Positions 16,101 through 22,667 of a stretch of DNA of 52,865 bases are shown piece after piece; position 1 is the first letter of the stretch; every line of letters begins with the position of its first letter. Source of the stretch: Terriglobia bacterium (lineage in GTDB: Bacteria > Acidobacteriota > Terriglobia > Bryobacterales > Bryobacteraceae); contig JAIQFL010000022.1 of assembly GCA_020073365.1 (NCBI GenBank), forward strand, positions 1-52,865. Direction: 5' to 3'. The position numbers were made by a program, and so were the translations under genes. The notes beneath the pieces are model-generated. The model saw only the letters and a program-made list of their open reading frames with translations. It was not told the DNA's origin and searched no databases.

Positions 16101-16755
16101 CTATCACAACGACCCCGGCGTGAACCACGAGATCCTGGAGGAATTCCAGAAACTCGGCTATCCGGTGTTCGCGCAGGATTGTCTGCCGATCGACGACGAC
16201 ATTATCTGGCGGCTGTTCGGCGACGACGTGGTGGCGGGAGAGATTCCGCACCCCATGTCGATCGACGATGTGTGGAAGAACTCGTACAGCGAAAACACCA
16301 GCCGCAAGGTGTGGGCCGCGAAGTATGTCGCGCGCCATCCCAACCTGGTGGCGCTGGAGCTTTCGAGCTTCAAGTGCGGCCACGACGCTCCCATCTACAC
16401 GGTGGTGGAAGAGATCGTGGAGCACTCCGGTACTCCCTACTTCTGCTTCAAGGATATCGACGAGAACAAGCCCACGGGCTCCATCCGGATCCGCGTGGAG
16501 ACCATCGGGTACTTCCTGAAACGCTACCGCGAAGACATGGTGAAAAACAAGAAGAAGGCTACCACCATCGAGCAGCAGCTTCTGGAGTTCGAAGCGCGCC
16601 TGCGCCGGCAGATGCTGCGGGAGAAGCTGGAGGACAACGCCTTGGTGCGGGAGTCTTTCCAGACCGGCTCGATGCCGCAGATTCACGTGAGCATCGGGGC
16701 GCTCGCGGCGTCGAGGCCGGCGGCGCCGGAGTACGAGACGGTTTCGGGGGATTAG
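13177..16755 (+). CDS. giant two-domain BadF/HgdC-type CoA-dehydratase activase
   Basis: The ATG at 13177 (MEKHFLIGMDVGSTTVKA) is chosen because the upstream frame reads through an inverted repeat. The product has 1192 residues and two ASKHA ATPase domains. Domain 1 (residues 1-310) carries GMDVGSTTVKA, ITGSGGNGLG, ELGGQDAKII and DKCAGGTGAVIDK. Domain 2 (about 350-640) carries VGLDGGSTSTKAVLL, GVGTTGYAKD, CDVGGQDIKIIIL and QCSAGNGYFLQST. A CYFCKNKC cluster follows, then a DUF2229-like C-terminal part with DPCFPSKLG and FFPMIDCLTTDL. Relatives activate radical dehydratases or benzoyl-CoA-type reductases by ATP-coupled electron transfer. No such enzyme subunits lie in the window. Confidence 0.85.
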   Translation: MEKHFLIGMDVGSTTVKATVIDAATDQILWQDYQRHDTKQPEKVLEFCKRFDTEVEGFSAKNSRMFITGSGGNGLGKFLGGKFVQEVNAVSLAVEKMYPECGSVIELGGQDAKIIIFKTDPETGRKKKIPSMNDKCAGGTGAVIDKINAKLRIPGDQLCKMGYKGIKLHPVAGKCGVFAETDINGLQKMGVPPDELMASLFEAIVMQNLSVLTRGNTLQPVVLLLGGPNCYIAGMRDCWKSNIPRIWEERNTPLPEGVPPEDLIKTPDNAQYFAAIGSVEFGKTEEDNVGQYLGYEKLEWYVNVGREEEKAKRGGGGGLAKDDADLAAFKTKYRTKKFKAVTFQPGEVVEGFVGLDGGSTSTKAVLLSKDQERRILAKTYQLSKGNPIEDTIEVLQKLDQQIREQGAELKILGVGTTGYAKDILKDVIGADAALVETVAHTEAGLHFYDDVDVICDVGGQDIKIIILKNGRVKDFKLNTQCSAGNGYFLQSTAQGFNVPVEEYADTAFGAKGFPSFGYGCAVFMQSDIVDFQRQGWKPEEIMAGLCNVLPKNIWLYVSQIPNLSAIGSRFLLQGGTQYNLAAVKAQVDFIESRFKGKEVKADVIVHEHCGEAGAIGAALEAGRLWDNGRTSTFIGLDACAHINYKTTRNESTRCYFCKNKCLRTFIDVKTNIVNIDYKPPVKTKVPLEAGAQRLILATCEKGTVENIEEMRGIKGNLDKVKKANPNFVEIAAKAVFRVPDAPLVADAPPKFLITAAQKKRAELMKKRSSIRIGMPRVLNMYSQTPIFTGYFAALGIKAENIVYSDFTSEELYKEGAKRGAIDPCFPSKLGIPHVHNLLYKVHAKKPLDIIFFPMIDCLTTDLHNVQASRTCPTVAATPEAVKAAFTKEGDLFKEKGVRFLDTFVNLSQPDILERQMFEEFKDILGLSPEENKRALEEGYRALRHFDNVTMRGAAREVLEQLEREDRLGIVLLGRPYHNDPGVNHEILEEFQKLGYPVFAQDCLPIDDDIIWRLFGDDVVAGEIPHPMSIDDVWKNSYSENTSRKVWAAKYVARHPNLVALELSSFKCGHDAPIYTVVEEIVEHSGTPYFCFKDIDENKPTGSIRIRVETIGYFLKRYREDMVKNKKKATTIEQQLLEFEARLRRQMLREKLEDNALVRESFQTGSMPQIHVSIGALAASRPAAPEYETVSGD

Positions 16756-16924
16756 GGCGATTCAAGCGAGAGGTGCAGACGCGAAGTGCCGGCCACTACC
16801 GGTAGCGAGCAATCAGGCCGTCAAGACTCAACATCACGCACTGGCAGACGATTGCGTGCTGGTTCGAGGCCAATCTCCGGCTGAATTCCTTTCAGACTCT
16901 CCGGTGCGTCCAAACATCAGCTCT

Positions 16925-17380
16925 TCAGTTCGGCTCGACGACTTCCAAACCAGCGAACCGGTCGAAGTCACGCACGTTGTAGGTGTAAAGCTTCGTCACG
17001 CCGTGGGCCAGCATGGTCGCGACAATCTGCAAGTCGAACACAAGCGGTCCTTTCACACCGTTGGTGTTCAATAAAGCAATCAAGCGGCCTGAAACTTCCA
17101 GGGAGATCGGTAGAACACGAATGTGCTCGTATCCGAGGAGTGTCTCGATGAACTGGACGGCGTCCAACGGCGCGTAGGGAACCGTCACTCGTTTGGAACT
17201 AGTGATTGTTGAATAGAACTCAGTAAGGATCTGCGGCGATATGTGGAGCGTGCCCCGGCTGGAATCCTTCTGAAGCGCCTTCGCTACGTCGTGCCGCGAG
17301 TCGTCCTTGAGGGCTGCATAGACGAGGACGTTCGCGTCAACTAAGAACGAATCTCTAGCAGCTAGCGCTCTTCATTTCAT
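16925..17380 (-). pseudogene. PIN-domain (VapC-like) toxin with stop at codon 3
   Basis: The frame encodes a full PIN domain: FLVDANVLVYAALKDD near the start (first acidic residue), LTEFYSTITSSKRV in the middle, and FDLQIVATMLAHGVTKLYTY with NVRDFDRF at the end, giving the usual acidic residues of a ribonuclease. However, the only ATG in frame (17380-17378) is followed by TGA at 17374-17372, and no ATG, GTG, TTG or CTG occurs between that stop and the conserved LVDAN. A single CGA-to-TGA change would explain it. The next possible start (GTG at 17188) removes the first catalytic aspartate. The toxin is probably inactive, unless a rare start or recoding from the overlapping antitoxin frame is used. 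Confidence 0.7.
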
Positions 17381-17564
17381 AGATGTCGACGCGCCGCAGC
17401 GATCCGATTACCTTTCCAGGACCGGAAGGGAGATCCTTGAGCGGTGCGACCGGTTTAGCGCTCTCTGCGCCGTAGCGGCTTTTTAGATTGCGCACGGTTT
17501 CTTCGATCGCCGTCGCAACAGGGTCGGGAAGGCCTTCGAGGTCAATTACCTGCGCCATTTCCAA
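17355..17564 (-). CDS. VapB-like antitoxin
   Basis: A 69-residue protein beginning MEMAQVIDLEGLPDPVATAIEET... with a C-terminal KVIGSLRRVDIYE. This sequence type is a recurrent partner of PIN toxins. The gene overlaps the 5' end of the PIN frame, as usual for such pairs, and should bind and hold the toxin. Its last residues (MKSASC) run into the region of the toxin's lost start codon. If the toxin is dead, this gene is a leftover that may still neutralise related toxins. Confidence 0.65.
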   Translation of the reverse strand: MEMAQVIDLEGLPDPVATAIEETVRNLKSRYGAESAKPVAPLKDLPSGPGKVIGSLRRVDIYEMKSASC

Positions 17565-17579
17565 TCTCCATCCCGCGAA

Positions 17580-17656
17580 TGGTGGCGGCGCGCAGACTCG
17601 AACTGCGGACCTACGGATTATGAGACCGTCGCTCTAACCAACTGAGCTACGCCGCC
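17580..17656 (-). tRNA. tRNA-Met (anticodon CAT)
   Basis: The minus strand folds as a complete cloverleaf of 77 bases including an encoded CCA at 17582-17580. The 7-bp acceptor stem pairs GGCGGCG with CGCCGCC, the D-arm is AGCTCAGTTGGTTAGAGC, the anticodon loop is CTCATAA with CAT, and the T-arm holds GTTCGAGTC. The first acceptor pair is a perfect G-C match, which favours elongator methionine over initiator; lysidine-modified tRNA-Ile with the same CAT anticodon cannot be fully excluded. Confidence 0.95.
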
Positions 17657-18006
17657 ATCCAGAATCAAGTGTACCAAAGGACCCTGCTTGACGCGATTGG
17701 CGGGGCAACCCTGTAAGAAATGCGGGCTTCATTTCAAATGAAAAACTGTGGAAAACTATGTTCTGCGGAGACCCTCCGGCAAGAGTGTGCCATGGAGTAC
17801 GTTTCTGTGCCCTGCCGAACCGCCTAAACCGTTTCCCCTCAAGAACTTGTTGGGACATGCTGCGGTCTGGGTCAATCCGTGCTAAGTATCGTTTTTCACG
17901 ATAGTTAATAGCCCTGCAGGCGGAGTTTCGCACAGCTTTTTGCACAGTTTTGTGGGAAATGTGAAAGACCGCAGTGCTGCCAAAAACAGGCCGCACGGGT
18001 GCCCAC
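17657..18006. other. 350-bp AT-richer intergenic region
   Basis: No gene is supported here. The stretch is visibly less GC-rich than its surroundings. It holds a 15-base near-perfect palindrome at 17728-17742 (TTCATTT-C-AAATGAA), two TGTGGAAA/TGTGGGAAA-like motifs at about 17747 and 17950, and a small stem-loop at 17887-17903 (TATCGT/ACGATA). It must carry the tRNA promoter and the end of the hflX transcript; further functions are not evident. Confidence 0.5.
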
Positions 18007-19317
18007 CTAGCCCGATCGGCGGTCCTGCAAACGCCGGCTGAGGGATTCGGGAAGCTCGGCCTCGATCTCGCAATCCGCGCCTGTGTAGCGGGTATCGAGG
18101 ACGCGTCCGAACTCGTGAAGCAGGGCCAGGGTTGCACCGTCCCCGGCGGACAGGTGAAAGGTGGCACGCACCAGCGGGTCGAGCGGCAGCAACTCATCAA
18201 TCACGGCCAGAAGCCGGTCGATCCCCGCGCCGGTGAGCGCCGATACGGAAACGGCGCGTGTATTTGCATGGCCGCCGGCTTCGCTCAGCAGCCGGCACTG
18301 GATGGTTTCGGCATCAGCGTCAGCGTCTGGCAACCGGTCCACCTTATTGATGACCAGGATCTGCGGAACCTCCGCCGCTCCAATCTCCGCCAGCACCTTG
18401 AACACGTGGGTGGTGTGCTCGGCGGCCGCTGCCGACGAAACATCTACCACGTGCAGCACCAGCGCCGCCTCCGTCACTTCTTCCAGCGTGGCGCGAAAGG
18501 CCTTCACCAGCGTGGTCGGCAGGTTGCGAATGAAGCCGACTGTATCGCTCACCAGCACGCGGCGGCGGGAGGGCAGCGTAAGCGGCCGCACGGTAGGATC
18601 GAGCGTGGCGAACATGCGTGCGTCGACGAGCACCTCAGACCGCGTCAACCGATTGAAGAGTGTGGATTTTCCCGCGTTGGTGTACCCCGCCAGCGCCAGC
18701 GTGGCCAGAGGCACGGCGCTGCGGCGGCGACGATGCAGCGCGCGGCCCGCGCGTACACCATCCAGTTCGTCTGCGATCTTCTTGATGCGGCGTGCGATGC
18801 GCCGGCGGTCGGTCTCGAGCTTGGTTTCGCCGGGACCTCGGGTTCCGATTCCACCGCCCAGCCGCGACATCTCCACGCCGTGACCGCTCAATCGGGGAAG
18901 CAGGTAATTGAGTTGGGCGAGCTCCACCTGCAGGCGGCCTTCACGCGTGCGCGCTCGGGAGGCGAAAATGTCGAGGATGAGCTGCGTGCGGTCGATCACT
19001 TTGGCGGCAATCGCCTTTTCCAAGTTGCGCTGCTGCGTGGGGGTGAGGTCGTGGTCGAAGATGACGACCTCCACGGCATTCGATTTCACCGCGGCGGCTA
19101 GTTCTTCCACCTTCCCTTGGCCGATGAGCGTAGCGGCTTCCGGGGCGGAGCGGGACTGTACCAGGCGCTCCGAAATCTCGGCCCCGGCGCTGGCAGCCAG
19201 CTCAGCCAGCTCATCCAGAGATTCTTCAACCGGAACGGCGCGGACACGGCCCGAACCAGAGGGTCCGCCGCTGCGCGTTTTCCACTCCAGCCCCACCAGG
19301 ATAGCGCGCTCTCGCAA
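18007..19317 (-). CDS. hflX: ribosome-associated GTPase HflX
   Basis: A 436-residue cytosolic GTPase. The N-terminal HflX domain contains TLIGQGKVEEL, then FDHDLTPTQQRNLE and RTQLILDIFASRA. The signature SRLGGGIGTRGPGETKLE spans residues 151-168. The G domain follows, with P-loop GYTNAGKST at 211-219, DTVGFI as G3 and NKVD as G4. HflX splits stalled ribosomes under stress and, in some bacteria, acts on ribosomes bound by antibiotics. The gene lies 22 bases downstream of hfq on the same strand, the classical hfq-hflX order. Confidence 0.96.
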   Translation of the reverse strand: MRERAILVGLEWKTRSGGPSGSGRVRAVPVEESLDELAELAASAGAEISERLVQSRSAPEAATLIGQGKVEELAAAVKSNAVEVVIFDHDLTPTQQRNLEKAIAAKVIDRTQLILDIFASRARTREGRLQVELAQLNYLLPRLSGHGVEMSRLGGGIGTRGPGETKLETDRRRIARRIKKIADELDGVRAGRALHRRRRSAVPLATLALAGYTNAGKSTLFNRLTRSEVLVDARMFATLDPTVRPLTLPSRRRVLVSDTVGFIRNLPTTLVKAFRATLEEVTEAALVLHVVDVSSAAAAEHTTHVFKVLAEIGAAEVPQILVINKVDRLPDADADAETIQCRLLSEAGGHANTRAVSVSALTGAGIDRLLAVIDELLPLDPLVRATFHLSAGDGATLALLHEFGRVLDTRYTGADCEIEAELPESLSRRLQDRRSG

Positions 19318-19339
19318 GGGGTTTCGGAGTGGCGTGTCC

Positions 19340-19645
19340 TTAGGCCTCCGTGGAATCTGCGTGCACCGGCACTCCGGGCGTGGACCCGCTGGAAGCGCCT
19401 TGAGATGCTGCCTGTGAACTGCTATTGTACGAGTGGGACGACTTCTGCGTGACCACTGTAGAGATGGCGTGTTTGAAGATCAGTTGCTCCTGATTGTTGG
19501 TCTCCAGAACTAGCGAGTACTTGTCGAAACTCTTGATTCGACCGGAGAGCTTGACGCCGCTCATCAGGTAAATGGTTAGGACAATTTTATCCTTCCGAGC
19601 GTTGTTTAAAAAGCTGTCTTGAATATTTTGCGCCGGTTTTTCCAT
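19340..19645 (-). CDS. hfq: RNA chaperone Hfq
   Basis: A 101-residue protein. Residues 6-70 are the Sm-like core: [20 protein letters not shown], then [21 protein letters not shown] (Sm1) and the Sm2 stretch [11 protein letters not shown], where the usual YKHAIST is FKHAIST. The tail of about 30 residues is rich in Ser, Gly and Gln and looks disordered, as in many Hfq proteins. Hfq hexamers pair small RNAs with messages. It heads the hfq-hflX transcript. Confidence 0.97.
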   Translation of the reverse strand: MEKPAQNIQDSFLNNARKDKIVLTIYLMSGVKLSGRIKSFDKYSLVLETNNQEQLIFKHAISTVVTQKSSHSYNSSSQAASQGASSGSTPGVPVHADSTEA

Positions 19646-19698
19646 CGCAGGCCCCCAAACCCTTTCGGGAAAGCAAAACAGTTTTGAACGGCGTTAGT

Positions 19699-19704
19699 AT
19701 TGTA
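19699..19704 (-). promoter_or_regulatory. candidate -10 box for hfq
   Basis: The minus strand reads TACAAT 54 bases upstream of the hfq start codon. It lies in the only AT-rich part of the gap. No convincing -35 box is seen 16-18 bases further upstream, so this is a weak call. Confidence 0.3.
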
Positions 19705-19846
19705 CACTATTCAACCTTGAGGCATGCGGTCTCTAGTACGCCCGGCCGCGAAATCCCGCTCCCTGACGGGACGCGGCTCGGTTTCGACTGCGCGTGTTTG
19801 CAGATAGTTACCGGGCCGCGGCCGGCCGGTGAGCGGTTATTGCTCG

Positions 19847-20164
19847 CTACTCGTCTTCATGATCCGAGGCAGTACCAGAGCCCGGCGCGATAGAGCTCAT
19901 TCCGGCCAGTTCCGCACGCGTCACCGGCCGGGGTGTGGGCAGGTTTTTCTTATCGACCTTCTTGTCCGGGACGGCGGCGGGTTCCAGGAGGAACTCGCTG
20001 GCCGAAGCCAGTTCCTCCTCCAGGTTGAAATCGGGGATGCCTTTCAGGGCGGGAACCTGCGCGATCCCATTCTCCGAAATCACACACTCCATCCCGTTGC
20101 GAAGTCGAAAATGAATCTTGAACTGTTTTCGAATCGAAAGCTTGCGCAGCTCCGCGAGCTTCAT
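19847..20164 (-). CDS. small conserved-looking protein downstream of the DksA-like gene
   Basis: A 105-residue protein. The ATG at 20164 overlaps the stop of the DksA-like gene by four bases (ATGA), which fixes this start and shows translational coupling. The first 45 residues (MKLAELRKLSIRKQFKIHF, then LRNGMECVISENGIAQVP) look like a small folded beta-rich domain; the rest is acidic and probably flexible, with KKVDKKNLPTPRPVTRAE. I do not recognise the family. Coupling suggests a role with the zinc-finger regulator. Confidence 0.7.
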   Translation of the reverse strand: MKLAELRKLSIRKQFKIHFRLRNGMECVISENGIAQVPALKGIPDFNLEEELASASEFLLEPAAVPDKKVDKKNLPTPRPVTRAELAGMSSIAPGSGTASDHEDE

Positions 20165-20568
20165 CGATTGGCTTCCTGGTATTCGTCGACGATTTCGCCC
20201 TCGGCGATGCGTGCGGCAATCCGCTCCTGGCAGGACACGCAATAGCGCGCCCACGGCACGGCATCCAGCCGCTTGGCGGAAATCGGCTCTTCGCATTCCA
20301 GACAGATCCCGTAATGTTGCCGATCCATGCGATGAAGCGCGTCGCCGATCTCACGCAACAGCTTCATGTCGATTGAATTGCGATTCAGGAAGATCCACTC
20401 CTCGTGATGTTGTTGGCTGAGGTCCCCTTCATCTGAGGGAATATCCAACCGCGCTACCACTTGGGCTGCTTTTTGGGCCGACATACTGCGACGGACTTCC
20501 TCAGCCTTCGCCTCGAGTATCTTCCTATAGTCTCCGAGTTTGGGCTTGGGTCCGTTTTTCGTAATCAT
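20161..20568 (-). CDS. DksA/TraR-type zinc-finger regulator
   Basis: A 135-residue protein. Residues 10-85 form the helical coiled-coil part (GDYRKILEAKAEEVRRSM and LREIGDALHRMD). The zinc finger is C89-L-E-C92 and C110-V-S-C113, in YGICLECEEPISAKRLDAVPWARYCVSC, the hallmark of the DksA/TraR family. Such proteins enter the RNA polymerase secondary channel and, with ppGpp, adjust stress and ribosomal gene transcription. Between the helices the family's DxxD/A tip is not a clean match (DEGDLSQQ), so it may be a CarD-independent variant with a different activity. The downstream gene is coupled to it. Confidence 0.88.
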   Translation of the reverse strand: MITKNGPKPKLGDYRKILEAKAEEVRRSMSAQKAAQVVARLDIPSDEGDLSQQHHEEWIFLNRNSIDMKLLREIGDALHRMDRQHYGICLECEEPISAKRLDAVPWARYCVSCQERIAARIAEGEIVDEYQEANR

Positions 20569-20802
20569 ATTCGTTTCTCTGTTTATCCCGATCTCAGCGG
20601 GCCAGATGGTTATGACGCAGACACGCCACCAAAAGTTGCAAATCTTGGAAGGAAGTCAACGCGGTGTGGATTGAGCAGGATAACCAGCGGCTGGTAGAAA
20701 AGTCAAGTCCTTGCCGTATTTACACACCTTTACAATGGTCGGCGGCGCCCCACGCGCGCGGTGTTTGTCTATCGAATGGCCATGAGGCCGTAACTTCCTC
20801 TG

Positions 20803-21777
20803 CTATTTGGACTTCTGGATGGCCTCGATCAATTCCGGCACCACCTGGAACAGATCGCCAACGATTCCATAGTCCGCGACTTCGAAAATGGGGGCATTCG
20901 GGTCTTTATTGATCGCAACGATGATTCGCGACCCCTTCATGCCCACAAGGTGCTGAATCGCACCCGAAATCCCGATCGCCATGTACATCTTGGGAGCAAC
21001 TGTTTGGCCCGAACTGCCCACCTGGCGCTCCATGGGGAGCCAGCCGGCGTCGCAAATGGGCCGCGAGGCGGCGAGTTCGGCTCCCAAGGCATCGGCCAGC
21101 TTCTGCACCAGCGGGATGTTTTCGGACTCCTTGATCCCGCGGCCTACGGAAACGATGATCTCCGCCGCGCCCAAGTCCACGGCCCGCTGCGATTCACGGA
21201 AGAGCTCCAGGGGCTTGATGCGGACCTGGCCGGCCGAAATCTGGGGCGCGAACTTCTCCACCGGCGCCGTGCCTGCGATCACACGGTCGGCGCGGTATGC
21301 GCCCGCCTGGAAGGAGCCAAAGTGCGGCGCGTCCCCGGCGAAACGCACGTCCACGTTCACTTTGCCCTGAAAGAGCTGGCGAACCAGCACGGCCTGCCCG
21401 TTGTCCACGCGATGCGACACCGCATCGCTCACGGCCACACGGTTCAGGGACGTCGCCAGTTTCGGCAGGAAGTCGCGCACCTGGTAGGTGTGCGGGAAAA
21501 GCACCATGGAAGGCTTGGCCCGCTCCACAAGTTGGCGGAGGGCGACGGTGTAGGCGTCCGGGGTGTAGTCCTTCAGCAGGTCGTGCTCTACCAGGTAGAC
21601 TTTTTCGAGCTGCACGGAAGCCAGCTCGGTCGAGAGGCTGGCGATACCCTGCCCCAATACCGCGGCGCTGGCCGTAGTATTCAGTTCCTTCGCGAGTTGC
21701 TGGGCCGCAGCCACAGTCTCGAACGACATCCGGTTCCAGGAGCCCGCCCGCTGTTCCAAAACCGCCAGGATGCTCAT
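20803..21777 (-). CDS. etfA: electron transfer flavoprotein alpha subunit
   Basis: A 324-residue FAD-binding subunit. The N-terminal domain runs to about residue 190. The C-terminal FAD domain contains AEIIVSVGRGIKESENIPLV, CDAGWLPMERQVGSSGQTV, then APKMYMAIGISGAIQHLVGM and INKDPNAPIFEVADYGIVGD, the strongly conserved ETF-alpha signature. With ETF-beta it carries electrons from acyl-CoA dehydrogenases to the membrane quinone pool. It overlaps the etfB stop by four bases (ATGA), so the two subunits are translationally coupled. Confidence 0.96.
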   Translation of the reverse strand: MSILAVLEQRAGSWNRMSFETVAAAQQLAKELNTTASAAVLGQGIASLSTELASVQLEKVYLVEHDLLKDYTPDAYTVALRQLVERAKPSMVLFPHTYQVRDFLPKLATSLNRVAVSDAVSHRVDNGQAVLVRQLFQGKVNVDVRFAGDAPHFGSFQAGAYRADRVIAGTAPVEKFAPQISAGQVRIKPLELFRESQRAVDLGAAEIIVSVGRGIKESENIPLVQKLADALGAELAASRPICDAGWLPMERQVGSSGQTVAPKMYMAIGISGAIQHLVGMKGSRIIVAINKDPNAPIFEVADYGIVGDLFQVVPELIEAIQKSK

Positions 21778-22547
21778 ATGATCCGCGCCTCGAATTTCAG
21801 CTTCTCTACCAGTTTGACGGCGGCCTCTTTGGGACTGCCATCGAACAATTGCGTCTGTTTGCTGCGCTCAGGCAGGTAGACCCGGCTGAGCGTGATGCTG
21901 GGGTTGGCGGATCCCACGCCCAGGCCGGATGCGCTGAGACGCCGGATCTCTTTGGTTTTTGCCTTCTTGATGCCCATGAGGGTGGCGTAGCGTAGTTTGC
22001 TGATACCGGATTGAATGGTCAATAACGCCGGCAGCGGCATCTCGACGTGTTGGAACCAGCCATCTTCCAGTTCGCGCTTCACGCGGATGCCGCCGTCCTG
22101 CTTCTCCACCTGCATAATAATTGTGGCGTGGGGCAGCCCCAGCAACTCCGCCAGGATCACGCCGGTCTGCCCGTAGCCCAGGTCGTCGGACTGCAGACCG
22201 GTCAGGATCAGGTCGGGCGACTCGGCTTGGAGCGCGGCCGCCAGCAGCCTGGCGGCGGCCAGCGGATCGAACTCGCCGAGGTTCTCCTCTTCGATGTGAA
22301 TGGCGCGGTCCGCGCCTTTGGCCAACGCTTCGCGAATCGTCTGGGCCGCCCGTGCCGGCCCGGCGCACAGGGCGATGACTTCGCCGCCGTGCTTTTCCTT
22401 CAATTGAAGGCCTTCCTCGATCGCGTAGGCATCCGGCTCGTTGATCTCATAGCTGAGATCCTCCTCCTCGATCCAGCGAGCCGAGGAGGCGACCCGCAAT
22501 TGCGAGTCGCGAGCCGGGACTTGTTTAATAGCAACGACGATTTTCAT
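21774..22547 (-). CDS. etfB: electron transfer flavoprotein beta subunit
   Basis: The ATG at 22547 (MKIVVAIKQVP) is the true start; the open frame upstream runs through a palindromic repeat. The 257-residue product has the family motifs KIVVAIKQVP, INEPDAYAIEEGLQLKE, ALAKGADRAIHI, LTGLQSDDLGYGQTGV and LPALLTIQSGISKLRYATLMGI, the last being the ETF-beta signature that contacts acyl-CoA dehydrogenases. It binds AMP and pairs with EtfA, encoded immediately downstream. The gene order etfB-etfA is the common one. Confidence 0.96.
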   Translation of the reverse strand: MKIVVAIKQVPARDSQLRVASSARWIEEEDLSYEINEPDAYAIEEGLQLKEKHGGEVIALCAGPARAAQTIREALAKGADRAIHIEEENLGEFDPLAAARLLAAALQAESPDLILTGLQSDDLGYGQTGVILAELLGLPHATIIMQVEKQDGGIRVKRELEDGWFQHVEMPLPALLTIQSGISKLRYATLMGIKKAKTKEIRRLSASGLGVGSANPSITLSRVYLPERSKQTQLFDGSPKEAAVKLVEKLKFEARII

Positions 22548-22560
22548 ATGGCGATGACTC

Positions 22561-22667
22561 CGTGGAGCAGGCCTTCGGGCCTGCCATGCCGCCATTCCCG
22601 GCGGCATTCGTTCGGCAAGATATGCCTGCCGGTATGCGGGCATGGCAGGCCAAAGGCCCGCTCCACG
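22561..22667. repeat. imperfect inverted repeat between etfB and fabF
   Basis: Arms at about 22561-22590 and 22638-22667 are near-perfect reverse complements. They share CGTGGAGC, then GGCC, and GCCTGCCATGC with a few mismatches. A smaller nested palindrome (GCCGCC...GGCGGC) lies between. The element occupies most of the 120-base gap. It is a GC-rich REP-like sequence and may also act as the end signal of the fabF transcript. Confidence 0.75.

Noticed and set aside
17740..17960. Possible replication origin (DnaA-box-like TGTGGAAA motifs)
   Set aside because: The motifs do not match TTATCCACA well, are few, and no dnaA, dnaN or gidA gene is near.
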